This document shows positions 45,817 to 58,369 of a stretch of DNA of 64,000 bases, one piece after another. Positions within the stretch are counted from its first letter, which is position 1, and every line of letters starts with the position of its first letter. The stretch is from Camellia lanceoleosa (taxonomy: Eukaryota > Streptophyta > Magnoliopsida > Ericales > Theaceae): positions 58,421,530-58,485,529 of the forward strand of contig CM045763.1 of the NCBI GenBank assembly GCA_025200525.1, written 5' to 3'. The translations under genes were made by a program, and so were the position numbers. The notes beneath the pieces were generated by a model. The model was not told where the DNA came from. It searched no databases and saw only the letters and a program-made list of their open reading frames with translations.

Positions 45817-46856
45817 AGTCCAAAATCTGGAACTTCCAGATTTGAACTTCCAAGCTCAAATCAAGTTTAAATGCATTAAAATCGATCCTCTTGGGCTGGA
45901 AACCTAGAAAACATTTGTAAACACATAGTATTACATATTTCAAAGATCAATTTGATAAATCAAAGCCCAAGGGTGTTTCAATTAAATCCAATTTCAACTC
46001 AAATTTCATGAACATGATGAACATGGAACATGCATGGATTTAAATCATTTCAAAGTTTTAAATACATGCTCAAATGAGCTAATTTCTTCAAGAACAAGAT
46101 GAAATCAAGAACTACTCTTAAAACATGGACATGCATGAGAGAAATTATGAACTTGCAACCTCAAAACTTCCAAATACACACATGCACGCAAGCCTTAAGC
46201 TTCAATTCAACATGTTAGAACTAAAACATGACTTAGCTCCTCAATTTGACATGAACAATGCAAGAACCAACTCAAAGACAACAATAAGAAGATGAAATCT
46301 TACCTTAAGTCTAGTAGGTCAAGTGTAGAAGCTAAGATATGGAGATCAACCTCCAATTTCTTCAATCTCTCTCTCTCTCTATGTCGGTTGTGGTGTTCAA
46401 ATGGGCTGATGAAATGTTTGTTTCTAAGTGTAATGTGAAGACCAAGGTGTTGAGATAGTCGGCCACTAGAGTGGCATTTTGGTAAATAAGTCCAACAATG
46501 CAATGCAACTTACTTTAATCTAATTTAATCATACCAAATCAGTTTTCAAATAATTACACCATAAAATCACATAAATTATGATGATCATAAAATATCAATC
46601 GATTTCCCGTTCGGTCGTCGATAAGGCCTTCAATTTGCAATTTGAACATAAAAGCATGAACAGACAATTAAATAGGCAACAGATAGAAATGCAATTCAAA
46701 TAGATACACTGAATCAATTCGGTTTCAGTTTTCAATCAATCAGTTCAGTATTTCAATTACTTCAGTTATCCATCATAATCAGTCTCAGTTTAGCAGTAAT
46801 TGGTAATTAATCGGTAACCAGTGATTAATCGGTAAACAGGAACGAGGGTTGTTACA

Positions 46857-48885
46857 GTCTCCCCTCCTTAAAAAGAGTTTAGTCCTCTAAACTCGAGTTA
46901 CCTTCAGTCTGGAAGAAAACAGGATTCAGTGGAAACAGTTCAGGATATCTCTTAGCCATGTCATCTTCCCTTTCCTAAGTGGCATACACGCCACCATGGT
47001 TTTGCCAGTCGACTTTCACCAACGGGATTTCTTTATTTCTCAACTTCTTGATCCGTCTGTTTACAATCTGTATGGGCTGTTCTTCGTAAGTGTAGTCATC
47101 ACTCAGCACTACACGAGTCGACTCTATCATATGGAAAGGATCCCGGAGGTAGTCCCTCAACATAGAGATGTGGAAGACGTTGTGCATATGCTCTATTTCA
47201 GGAGAAAGTGCAACTTGATACGCCACCGGATTGATTTTCTCAATAATCTCATACGGTCCGACATATCTCGGCGCTAACTTGTCTTTAACTCCAAAACGAG
47301 TCTGGCCTTTCATCGGTGTCACTTTCACAAAGACGTGATCACCCATTACATATTCTCTGTCCTGTCTTCTAACATCCGCATAACTTTTCTGTCGACTCTG
47401 TGCGGTTTTCAGTCTTTGTTGTATCAGTTTCACTTTCTCAGTTGTTTCATACACAATCTCGGGCCCAAACAAAGGCCCATCTCCAACTTCTGCCCAGCAA
47501 ATCAGAGATCTACATTTTCTGCTATACAAAGCCTCGAAAGGCGCCATACCAATACTTGAATGATAGCTGTTGTTGTAGGCGAATTCAGCTAAGGGCAAAT
47601 GGCTTTCCCAGTTTCCCTGAAAATCAAGGACACACATTCTCAGTAAATCTTCTAGAGTCTGGATGGTCCTTTCTGACTGACCATCTGTCTGAGGATGATA
47701 GGCACTACTCAGTCTCAGTTCAGTACCCAATGCAGTCTGTAAGCTTTGCCAAAATCTCGATGTAAATTTCGAATCCCTGTCAGAAACAATGGACATAGGC
47801 ACTCCATGCAATCTAACAATTTCATCAATATAGAGTACAGCCAATTTGTCCGCATTGTAAATTGTCTTAACAGGTAAGAAGTGAGCAGATTTAGTCAATC
47901 TATCAACAATAACCCAAATTGAGTCCATACCTTTACTGGAGCGATGCAATCCCACAATAAAATCCATAGTAATATGTTTCCATTTCCACTCCGGTATCGG
48001 TAAGGGCTGCAATAAGCCTGCGGATCGTTGATGTTCAGCTTTAACTTGTTGGCAATGAAGGCATTTCGATACAAAATTAGCAATTTCTTTCTTCATTCCC
48101 GGCCACCAGAAATTTAGTTTCAAATCTTTGTACATTTTCGTATTCCCCGGATAAATAGAAAATTTTAAGTTATGGCCCTCTTGCAGAACTCTTCTTTTCA
48201 GTTCAGTATCATTCGGTACACACAGTCTTTCTTGAAATTTCAGTACATTGTTCTCAAATTTGAAACCCGGTCTTGGTTTAGATTCCCTTTCTTCGATGAT
48301 CTTTTTCAAGAAGTCATCCAGTTGCTGTTTCTTTTTAATTTCTTCAATCAGTGCCGGTTGAGCAGAAATAGCAGCTAAGGTTTCACCTTGTTCTCGCAAA
48401 ACAATTTCAATTTCAGATTTTTCAAGGTCACAAAGCAACTCTTTCTGTCCGATGAGCAAACAGGCTAAGTTCCCAATCAATTTCCAACTTAATGCATCGG
48501 CAACGGTGTTGGCTTTTCCCGGATGATACAAAATCTGTAGGTCATAATCTTTAATCAGTTCTAGCCATCTCCACTGTCTCATGTTCAGTTCCTTCTGTGT
48601 GAAGAAATATTTTAGACTCTTGTGGTCGGTATATACTTCACATGTCGCCCCATAAAGATAGTGACGCCAGATTTTCAGTGCAAATACTACTGCAGCAAGT
48701 TCCAAGTCATAGGTCGGGTAGTTCTTTTCATGCGGTCTCAGTTGTCGGGAAGCATAGGTAATTACTCTCCCATTCTGCATTAAAATACACCCCAAACCTT
48801 TATGAGAAGCATCACTAAATACAGTATAACCATCCATACCTGCAGGTAAGGTAAGAACTGGTGCAGTCACTAGTCGGGTTTTCAA
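46857..48885 (-). pseudogene. Gypsy-2 RNase H and integrase
   Basis: A long open stretch (636 codons, 48885-46975). RNase [34 protein letters not shown]. Integrase: H2C2 zinc domain ending CLHCQQ, core residues in [17 protein letters not shown] and [12 protein letters not shown], then HNVFHISML and the chromodomain-like tail [17 protein letters not shown] at 46975 replaces the tryptophan seen in gypsy-1 and removes the last 40 or so codons. Upstream, a TAG stands at about 48915. The polypurine tract (AAGGAGGGGAGAC, minus) lies at 46857-46870. Confidence 0.87.
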
Positions 48886-49020
48886 CTCTTGGAATACTGA
48901 TTCCCTTTGGTCAGTCTAGTCAAATGATGCCCCCTTCTGAGTTAATTGAGTCAACGGTAAGGCAATTTTGGAGAAATCTTTGACAAATCTTCTGTAATAT
49001 CTAGCCAAACCCAAAAAGTT

Positions 49021-49869
49021 TCAGACTTCTGTCACATTTGTTGGTCTAGGCCAGTTTACTACAGCTTCAATTTTCTGCGGATCAACGGAAATTCCATCTT
49101 TGCTAACAACATGCCCCAAAAACATAATATGATCAAGCCAGAATTCACATTTAGACAGTTTAGCATAAAGTTTCTGTTCTCTTAGGGTCTGTAGGGCAAG
49201 TCTCTGGAGATGTTCATGTTCTTCTATACTTTTGGAATAAATCAGTATGTCATCAATGAATACAACAATAAAGTCACCAAGGTATGGTTTAAAGATTCTG
49301 TTCATGAGGTCCATAAATGCAGCAGGTGCATTGGTAACTCCGAAAGGCATAACTAAAAATTCGTAATGTCCATACCTCGTTCGAAATGCAATTTTATCAA
49401 TGTCTTCTGGTTTAACTTTCAACTGATGATACCCGGATCTGAGATCAATCTTAGAGAAAACTTGAGCACCCTGTAACTGATCAAATAAGTCATCAATTCG
49501 AGGCAATGGGTATTTATTTTTCACAGTTACCTTGTTCAGTTCACGGTAGTCAATACACAGTCTCAGTGAGCCGTCTTTCTTTTTCACAAACAAAGCAGGT
49601 GCGCCCCACGGTGAAGTACTAGGCCTGATGAACTTCTTATCTAACAGTTCCTGCAATTGCACTTTCAATTCTTTCAGTTCATTTAGAGCCATTCGGTAAG
49701 GAGCTTTAGATACTGGCTGTGTTTCCGGAATTACATCAACGGTAAATTCAATCTCCCTGTCAATCAAATCCCCTGACAGATTATCTGGAAAAACATCTGG
49801 AAATTCTCTGACTATAGGAATACAGTTCACATCAGTTTTAACATCGGTAAGAATACGTAATCTGAGCAA
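49021..49869 (-). pseudogene. Gypsy-2 reverse transcriptase
   Basis: [55 protein letters not shown] and the active site FIDDILIYS are intact. The reading ends at a TGA (49021-49023) replacing an arginine codon. Its start is shifted in frame relative to the protease part by a deletion of more than 20 bp near 49850-49870. Confidence 0.87.
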
Positions 49870-50560
49870 TACCCTTTACACCCCTTTCTAATCAATTTAA
49901 CCGCTTTCACAGATGAAATCAAATATGGAGGAGGTACTACTCCAACCCCATCAAACACAAATTCAGGTAAACCCGGTGGACGGAAAAATACTTGTTTCAT
50001 TACACAATCTATGATGGCATAATATTTCGTTAACCAGTTCATCCCCAATATTATATCGAAATGATCAATGTTCAGTGGCAGTAAGTCAATAAACAGATGT
50101 GCATCTCCAACAATAATTTCACAAGCAGGGTACATATATGCACATGTCATAGATCCCCCAACAGGTGATGATACAGCTAACAGATAATTCATAGGTTCTA
50201 AGGGTCTATTCAATTTTCACGAAAAAACATACGATACATAAGAATGTGTAGACCCCGAATCAATCAGTATATATGCATTTTGAGTACAAATAGAGAGGAT
50301 ACCTGACGTAACGGTCTCATTATTTTGTATATCTCCCGATACTAGGGCGAACACTCGGCCTTGCCTCATAGGCTCCTTCCCAGTAGCTTTGGGGTTCGGT
50401 TTTGGTGCAATAGTTGATGCTGCGGCGCTGCCTGCAACTTTACTATTGCCCTGAGTAGTGGAAGGGCAATCTTTAACATATGGCCCACCTTGCCACACCT
50501 GTAATAAGCACCAGATAGTTTATAGCAAACTCCCTTATGGTTCTTACCACATTCGGAACA
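49827..50560 (-). pseudogene. Gypsy-2 zinc knuckle and protease
   Basis: The protease box LIDSGSTHS stands at about 50265. A TGA at 50217-50219 replaces an arginine codon (FS-stop-KL). A 1-bp deletion in the zinc knuckle near 50480 puts this region out of frame with gag. It is the counterpart of the N-terminal third of the gypsy-1 reading at 32519. Confidence 0.82.
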
Positions 50561-50611
50561 GGGCGGTATGGAACCACTCCCTTGGCTGGAGCTAGTTGTT
50601 GACCCCGTATT

Positions 50612-51397
50612 CTATTTCTTGTTCAATGGGTTATGCTTGTCTTTCTTGAACTTGAAACCCTGCCTTTTACCGCGCCATTCAAACGCTGGTGTTTCAGTTT
50701 TCAGTGCCTCGATGTTTGCTTCAGCCATCAAGGCTCGGTCAAGAACATTCACATAAGTCGGTAATTTCAGAACACTTATTCTGTCGAGTATTGCAACATT
50801 AAGGCCGCCTTCAAACCTTCTGGCCTTTTTGTAATCAGTGTCCACCATGTGTGGTGCATATCTAGCAAGCCCGGTGAACTTTGTTTCATATTCAGCAACG
50901 GACATTATGCCCTGTCTCAGCTGCTCAAATTCAATTACTTTTCTGTCCCTGACACACTGAGGGAAGTACTTTTCAAAGAAGGCTCCTTTGAATTGAGCCC
51001 AAGTCATAACAATGTTGTCATCACGGGTAAGCATCCACCACCTTCTAGCCTCTTCTTGCAAAGTGAAGGTGGCCAACAGTACTTTATGTGCCTCCGAGCA
51101 CAGAAACACCTCAAACAATTTTTCGGTCTCCAAAACCCATGCTTCAGCTTTTAATGGTTCAAGGCCTCCCTGAAATGATGGCGGTTTCCGTTTGCTGAAC
51201 TTCTCGGTAAGAGCAATTATGTCCCCATCATTAACATTCACATTCTGTTCCGGCTGTACCGGATGAGGAGGTGAGGGCTGTTGGTTCTGTTGTTGATCTA
51301 GTGTTTCAGTTATTAGTTCCATCATTCTTTCCAGTCTTGCCATTCTTGCCTCAGAGGATGAGGATTCAGATTCATTTGCAGTTCTTGTATTATCCAT
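50612..51397 (-). pseudogene. Gypsy-2 gag
   Basis: Starting at the ATG at 51397 (MDNTRTAN), which matches the gypsy-1 start; the frame is open upstream to 51460 but that part is leader. Gag domain motifs ARRWWMLTRD, FKGAFFEKYFP and RDRKVIEFEQLRQG. It ends at a TAG (50612-50614) where gypsy-1 has glutamine, just before the zinc knuckle. Confidence 0.85.
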
Positions 51398-51602
51398 TTC
51401 ACTATAAACAGTTATAGCAATTATTAACATAAGCAGTTGCATACTTAAACAGTTTGTCACATTAGCATATATTCAGTCATGTCATAACCACACACTTATC
51501 ATGCTCATACAATGCCCTAATCGCTTTTCCAAGACACCCTATAGCTCATTTGGACACGTGTGTGCGGTATAACTCGTGGTAAGTATCGCTCTAATACCAC
51601 TC
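51398..51602 (-). other. Gypsy-2 leader and primer-binding site
   Basis: Next to the 5' LTR, the minus strand reads GAGTGGTATTAGAGCG, matching the initiator tRNA-Met primer site TGGTATCAGAGC with one C-to-T change. Confidence 0.82.
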
Positions 51603-54033
51603 TGTCACGACCCAAACCCACCCCTATGGGTTTAGCACCGTAACCGGCTAGTAATCCGAGATTACCGAAGGCCTGCTTAACAGTAAGACAGTATAACAGA
51701 GTACAGGGGCATGGCGGAAGCCAATACAGTAAATAAACAATATCCAATGAGCTGTGACAGTCTGTATGCAAAAAGATTTTTCATACATACATAGATATAT
51801 ACACAGTACAGAACAGTATGCACAATATTTACAGTTATTCAGGACATGGACCAAATCCCTATTAAACAGTACAATAACAGTCTATACAGATTACAAGACA
51901 GATACGGAGACAGATGGGGGAAGTAAAAACACCCCTAAGCCATAGCTTGGCAGGCTCGGAACCTCGCAGTGAGGCACAGTAGTTGGCTTGACAAAACTGG
52001 AGTTTACCCCGACGCTCCTAGCCACGGTTTGGTGCCTGTACACCTACATATATATATGAGCAATGAGCTAAAGCCCAGTGAATAACATAATGCGTAAAGG
52101 GGTTTAGAATGAATGCCCTTCAGTATTGAAAACAGTTGTTTCAATCAGTATTTCAGTTGTTCAGTACAGTAAACAGTCATATGTGGTACATCCATTAGCA
52201 TAACGATGCGATGAAATGAGGTCTAAAAGACTGAGCGATCAATGATGGCCATCAATCAAGAATGTGAGTGGTTCCAACAAGGGAACCAATAGAGATCTCT
52301 ATGAATGATAACATTAAAGCGAGAGTTGCTAAGGATGCCACAATACAGTTCAGAATATAGGACATACATTCATTCAATTAACAAGATAGTTCGTAAATGC
52401 CAGCTTAAACAAATGTAAATATTCGCAGTTAAACATATCTTTACACAATCGTTACTCACAAAGTTCTGGGCTACAGTAAGCTAGAGCGTCTCCTCGGAAA
52501 GCCAACCCTACACAGTTTACAGAATGAACACGCACTAAGCTACACAGTTGGAAAAGATAATAACTTAATCCCTAATTGCCTCGATGTGTTCTACATCTAT
52601 ATCCTCATTAAGATGTCTTAAACTAGGCCTAAGAATGCCTAGGATGGGATGAGGATGCAAAGATGCATTCAGAAAACATTTTCAGAATTTTCAGAAAAAC
52701 AGGGCTCCGCTCGAGCGCAGGTTTTCCCGCTCGAGCAGATATGCAACAAAGGTACCCGCTCGAGCAGCAAATACCCCACTCGAGCGTACTGTAAAAGTAC
52801 TAGATGGGTAAAATCTCCGCTCGACGGACGCTCGACGCCCGCTCAAGCGTGAGACACATAACCCCGCTCGAGCACACAATACTACGCTTGAGCGGACTGT
52901 AAAACAGTGCAAAGTACTCGGAGCACGAATTCCCCGCTTGAGCGCCACTTTCCCCCCTCGAGCGGGAGTCCAAAATCTGGAATTTCCAGATTTGAACTTC
53001 CAAGCTCAAATCAAGTTTAAATGCATTAAAATCAATTCTCTTGGGCTGGAAACCTGGAAAACATTTGTAAACACATAGTATTACATGTTTCAAAGATCAA
53101 TTTGATAAATCAAAGCCCAAAAGTGTTTCAATTAAATCCAATTTCAACTCAAATTTCATGAACATGATGAACATGGAACATGCATGGATTTAAATCATTT
53201 CAAAGTTTTAAATACATGCTCAAATGAGCTAATTTCTTCAAGAACAAGATGAAATCAAGAACTACTCTTAAAACATGGACATGTATGAGAGAAATTATGA
53301 ACTTGCAACCTCAAAACTTCCAAATACACACATGCATGCAAGCCTTAAGCTTCAATTCAACATGTTAGAACTAAAACATGACTTAGCTCCTCAATTTGAC
53401 ATGAACAATGCAAGAACCAACTCAAAGACAACAATAAGAAGATGAAATCCCACCTTAAGTCTAGTAGGTCAAGTGTAGAAGCTAAGATATGGAGATCAAC
53501 CTCCAATTTCTTCAATTTCCAAGCAAAATTCACTCTAATCTTCTACTCTCTCTCTCTATGTCGGTTGTGGTGTTCAAATGGGCTGATGAAATGTTTGTTT
53601 CTAAGTGTAATGTGAAGACCAAGGTGTTGAGATAGTGGGCCACTAGAGTGGCATTTCGGTAAATAAGTCCAACAATGCAATACAACTTACTTTAATCTAA
53701 TTTAATCATACCAAATCAGTTTTCAGATAATTACACCATAAAATCACATAAATTATGATGATCATAAAATATCAATCGATTTCCGGTTCGGCCGTCGATA
53801 AGGCCTTCAATTTGCAATTTGAACATAAAAGCATGAACAGACAATTAAATAGGCAACAGATAGAAATGCAATTCAAATAGATACACTGAATCAATTCAGT
53901 TTCAGTTTTCAGTCAATCAGTTCAGTATTTCAATTACTTCAGTTATCCATCATAATCAGTCTCAGTTTAGCAGTAATTGGTAATTAATTGGTAACCAGTG
54001 ATTAATCGGTAAACAGGAACGAGGGTTGCTACA
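51603..54033 (-). repeat. Gypsy-2 5' LTR
   Basis: 2431 bp, TGTCACGACC to GGTTGCTACA on the plus strand. The 52976-54033 part is very close to 45817-46856 of the 3' LTR. Confidence 0.88.
52700..52975. repeat. CCGCTCGAGCGG palindrome array, gypsy-2 5' LTR
   Basis: About ten motifs, of which around six keep CTCGAG. Others read CTTGAG or CTCAAG, the two products expected when the central CpG loses a methylated C. The other LTR often keeps the intact core at the same place. Confidence 0.8.
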
Positions 54034-54904
54034 AATTCTAAAAGGGGAGTTCACATATTAGGGCTTGTTAGTTATGGGCAAGTGTGTTGGTGCAGCGGTA
54101 AGGTTATTCCACTACAAACTAGGCGTTTTGGATTCAAACCACATAAACAAACTCTTCATATTTGCTCCAGTGCAGTCTGGGCTTCATAGGTTCAAACCAC
54201 GAAAACAACCTCTCCTCATGCACAAGAACTATTGTGTGTTAGTGTAGGCACATACTAATTACTTTGTACGATTTAGTGGGTTCATTATTCGGTAGTCCTA
54301 TATGACCCACCAATTATCTTTTGCAATTTTTAATTTGTCAATAGTATTATGTGAATAAATTACAAGATATTTTAGGATTACCTAATAATGTTGCAATTCG
54401 GTGTGGTTATGCTAAAAAAAAAAAGTCAAGTCATATTTGTTACTTAATACACAAAATATGTAATAAAATTTTTTAAAAGTATCAACAATGTTTGTTTAAA
54501 AAATATAGGAAAAATTTTCGTGAAAATTTCAAATTTTTAGGTTGTGTTTAGATTATGGATTTGAGTTGAAATTTGGGAAGGAAAAAATAGGTTAAATGTG
54601 AATAAAATATACTTACATTTCACTAACCTTTTCCTCTTCTCTTTCTATATCTCTACCCAAAATTTATGATCCAAACACAGTCTTAATAATATAATTAGAA
54701 AAGTTGAAAGATAGATGTTGAAGACCTAACCTTCCAAAATGAAGTCATGGGGGTTGAAACTCCTTCCCCTTAACCTATAATAAACATTTAGACGAAACAA
54801 AATGAGAAATATTAAAATAAACTTACAGATATGAAATATACAACAAACAACCACAGATATAAAATTGTATCATATGGATGAAACAAAATTAATATCATAC
54901 CTTT
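54034..54904. other. Block B, part 2: DNA downstream of NLR2
   Basis: 54034-54110 resumes the host match to 13435-13500 after gypsy-2. 54400-54670 matches 13960-14220 and 15020-15125. 54690-54775 matches the candidate 3' exon of NLR1, with a changed acceptor (TTTATTATAG|GTTAAGG). No open gene. Confidence 0.6.
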
Positions 54905-57535
54905 TCAACGGGTATTTCTCTTCAATATGCTTTTTATTCTATCTGGAATCGTTGCTATTGGATTGCACCGAAAGATGCTAAGTTCCTTCAGTCTTGGCAT
55001 TCTTGCTTCCTCAACTATTAACTCCTCCAGATTTACCAATTGATCAATTTTCAATACTTCGAGTTAAGGAAAGTTACAACCAAGTTCTCCAGGGCAAACC
55101 ATCTTGTTCCCCCAGTATGAATGGGAGTATAATTTTAGGATCTTTAGTTTAGGGAGTTTCTTTAGGGTCTCCATGGGGTCTTTTTTTAAGCTAGTGCCAA
55201 CAAAGGTAATTTTGGTAAGGTTTAGGGGAAGTTTATCATGTTGGGGTAACTCAGTTACGATCAGGTAGCACAGATTCAGGCTAAGAAGATTCTCGTATCG
55301 AGATAAATTCCCTATGCTTCATATCTCACTTGTGACGTTCCACAACTGCAACTTCTCAAGCTTGGTTAGTACAAGTATTGGGTTTGATAATACCTCAATG
55401 ATATGCTCAGACGAAATACTAACTCGCAAGTTTCTCAAATTGGCGAGTTTGTGCAAAAAAATGAAATCGCACACCATTTTTTCTCTCAACCCATATAGGG
55501 TTTGGAGATTTGGTAAACAAATTTCCATTGGATGAAATCTATCCAAGTTGACCCCACCTAATGAGGGAACCTTCTCGCAGAATTTAGGTAAGAGGACATG
55601 TCTTAGTTGCTTCATAGTCCAAATAACATTAGGAAGGATGACACCATGATTGCATTCTCAAATATCAAATGTTAGCAAACCTTTCAGATTGCTTATGGTG
55701 TGAGGAATTTCTAGATACTCAAACTTCTTATACCCTGTGAATCCCAATCCAAGGTAATACAAGTTCTTCAAATTGCCAACTTCATTTGGAAAAGTCGTTG
55801 GAAAATAATCACACTTAACACTTAGAACTCGAAGAAATTCAAAGTCTCAAAGAAAATTCTTAACCATTTTTCTTCGTACGTTTCTTAGATCTCCACTAAA
55901 ACATAGCATAGCACAAAGTTTTGGAGTTGGATAATTCAAAGAAATGTAGTCATTGAAATTACTACCATGAGTAATGACTCTACATACTCCCAAACCAAGA
56001 TTAGAGGTGATTACATCATTTCGAGTGTTAAAGAAATTAATCTCCTTGGCCTCCCGAATACAAAGATTGTGCAAAATAGTATGAATACAACAACTACTAA
56101 CCTTTCCATTAAACCTCCTTCGAACTACTTGAATCAAGTTCCTTGCAATCAAGTGATTTAGATAATCATCCCCCACATCCTCAACCTCTCTCACTCCACT
56201 ACCTTCTATAAATCCCTCGGCTGTCCATAAATTAATTAATTCAAACGCAGAAATTTCATGGTCCTTCGGAAAAAGTCCGAAGTACAAAAAGCATGGTTTC
56301 AAATATGTAGGCAAGTCTTTGTAACTCAATGCAAAGATTTCTGAGCATTGGTCTCGATCTTGCCCCATGCCCTCAAGTATCCCCTTCTATGCATTTTCTG
56401 ATCTCTCTCTTAATAACAACAATCCTGCTGCTAGAACAATTGCCAGTAGTACACCACCGCATCTTTTTAATATTTGCTCACCAATATTCTCCAACTGAGG
56501 GGGATTACTTGTTTCATTAATATTTTTTAGATCAACCATAACCATTTTAAAGAAGAATTTTCTGCCGTTTTCTTCATTTAATGGTCGCAACTCATGTAGA
56601 GAGCTCTTCCTGCCGACATGGGAACCCACATCTCTATTTTGAGAAGTGAGAATTATTCTCCTACCATTCTCAGTATTTGTAGGGATGACATTTTTTATCA
56701 TCCCATGTTGCAGTGTGCCATATATCATCAAGAACTATTACGTACCTGTGTTGGCTTAGAAATGTGAACAAATTGACCTCAACGGTCTCCTCGCACTTTC
56801 CTTTCTCCAAGCCCATTTGTCGGGCAATGTCTTGTAAAAGTTCTTTTATATTTGGTTGCTGAGAAACATAAATCCATGCAGAACATTCAAAACTATGTTG
56901 AACTGACTTGAAAACTTTCTTAGTAAGAGTTGTTTTGCCCAAGCCTGCCATGCCAATAATTGAGATCACACGACATTGTAATTTAGTATCGAGCATTTTT
57001 GCCACCAAATTTTCAATGTGTTTCTCAAAACCAACAACATTTGGTTCATCAATACGGGGAAAAGATTGTTTTTTACCCCACACATCTCTACCACCACTAC
57101 GACTCGATTTATTGATGCCATAAGTCTGTCTGACACGATTGATATCCTCAAGTCTTCTTTTGATCCCTTCAATCTCTACAGCAAAGTTACAAGTATCATA
57201 CCCGTAGCAGACGATGCAAGTGGCACTCTTGAGACAACCCAAAACCCCTTCCTTCTGTGCAATGTTATCCGAGGGAAGTATTTCTGCATAATGTCCTCCA
57301 CATCACAAGCAAGATCTTGAATATCAATCACGAGGTTGGCCACTCCTCTGCTTCTCCCTTGTTTGGCTTCTGCATCCTCCAAGTAGGCTTGAACATGCCT
57401 CATCTCACGTTCGATCCAAACAATGTCTTCTCGCAATCCAGACAAGCGAGAACCTTCTCTGAAAACTAGATTGCTAAGTACACCGATGGTTTGTTTGAGG
57501 ACTGCAACAACTCCGGTGAGAGCAATCTCTGCCAT
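54905..57535 (-). pseudogene. NLR2: CC-NB-LRR pseudogene, paralogue of NLR1
   Basis: Matches NLR1 from MAEIAL at 57535 to a C-terminal stop at 54905-54907. The coiled-coil, P-loop GMAGLGKTT, kinase-2 YVIVLDDIW, CGGVLLAIV (GLPLA with P replaced by L), RNBS-D CFLYFGLFPKD and LRR parts are recognisable. Lesions: 1-bp deletion near 57243, net 2-bp loss near 56695, and in-frame stops at 56387 (W to TAG), 55847 (R to TGA), 55658, 55319 and 55064 (Q to TAA). A 15-bp in-frame insertion lies near 55730. The MHD site (CIHTILHN) is also changed. It cannot make an NLR, though short fragments remain open. Confidence 0.9.
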
Positions 57536-57552
57536 CTTTGCTTTGGTGGCTA

Positions 57553-58285
57553 CAAATTATAGATGAAAAGTTTTTACAGAACAACAAATAAATAAATAAA
57601 CTCTCTCACAATATCCAATTCTTCATAAATTCTTTTATCAAATTTGAATTTGATGAATAAAAAGTTAAAGCGAGCTCCAATCAAATTTGTATCAAATCAA
57701 TTAAGAGCCAAATTTTTTTACCAAATTAAGGTTGAGCCAAATCATTCACCAAATTTCCTACATTCATATTTTACTCAAATTTGATGAAATTTTAAAAAAG
57801 AGTAATCATTGGAGATGATTTTCTTTCAAAAAAAAAATGGTTAAATGAGGTTTTGAGGATAAATTTGAAATTTTAAAAAAAGATTTGATGAAAAAAAGAG
57901 AGTAAGGATTGGGGTCTTGCATACCAGATCAACAAAAAACAAAAACAAAAACTTCTAAGAAAAACCACACAGAAGAAATGGAACAAGAGGGAACCCACAA
58001 TCACATATTTGTATAGGACTTTTCTTAAGTGTGCAATTGCACACCATGTGCCACTTACACAAAAAGTGTAAATGTGAGGTGTAAGTATAAGTATAAGGTG
58101 TAAGTGTAAGGTATAAGGTGTAAGTGGGTTGCATATGGTGTGCAACCTCAAAAAAAGTGTAAGTGTAAGGTTTAATTTTTCACAAAAGGTGTAAGTGTAA
58201 GGTGTAAGTGTAAGGTGTAAGTTGCACACCATAACCAAACCCGTATGTATAAATTTCAACACAATCAACATAAAGAAAGTTGACA
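57553..58285 (-). other. NLR2 5' intron-like region with GTGTAAG minisatellite
   Basis: 57580-57990 matches 58860-59210, part of the intron upstream of NLR3, and its end matches 18885-18925 upstream of NLR1. At 58065-58220 lies a tract of GGTGTAAGTGTAA units (about 6-13 bp periodicity) beside a palindrome GGTTGCATATGGTGTGCAACC-type near 58128. A related but shorter form is at 19960-20045. Confidence 0.6.
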
Positions 58286-58369
58286 TATTGATTGCTGAGT
58301 ACACCCACAATTTGTCTGAGAACTGTATTAGCTCCGGCAAGAGCAATTTCTGCATCTCAGCTTTGGTAG
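58286..58369 (-). pseudogene. NLR3: 5' fragment of a third NLR copy
   Basis: After an acceptor AATTTGTAG|CTACC (58370/58369), the minus strand carries the start of the NLR coding sequence with one base missing right after ATG (58355), so the frame is lost. With the shift allowed, it matches residues 1-22 of NLR2 (AEIAL...VLRQ..GVLSN), then homology stops at about 58288. It is upstream of NLR2 and likely arose by an unequal tandem exchange. Confidence 0.75.

Larger units (their letters stand above)
42106..46856 (-). repeat. Gypsy-2 3' LTR, interrupted by LTR D
   Basis: Outer pieces 42106-43445 and 45817-46856 together make about 2.38 kb and align with the 5' LTR (51603-54033). The break falls just after the CTCGAG array. 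Within the first 700 bp the two LTRs differ in CAGT-rich patches. Confidence 0.85.
42106..54033 (-). mobile_element. Gypsy-2: Ty3/gypsy chromovirus with long LTRs, nested LTR D
   Basis: LTRs 42106-46856 (which includes nested D) and 51603-54033 enclose minus-strand gag and pol closely related to gypsy-1. Flanks are AATTT (42101-42105) and AATTC (54034-54038), a 5-bp duplicate with one change. The block A sequence at about 13435 shows the site without the element. The LTRs are more than twice as long as in gypsy-1, although the proteins are very similar. Confidence 0.88.

Noticed and set aside
55319..57535. NLR2 as a functional gene with introns skipping the lesions
   Set aside because: The lesions fall inside P-loop-to-LRR coding sequence where NLR1 is uninterrupted, and no plausible donor/acceptor pairs remove them all.
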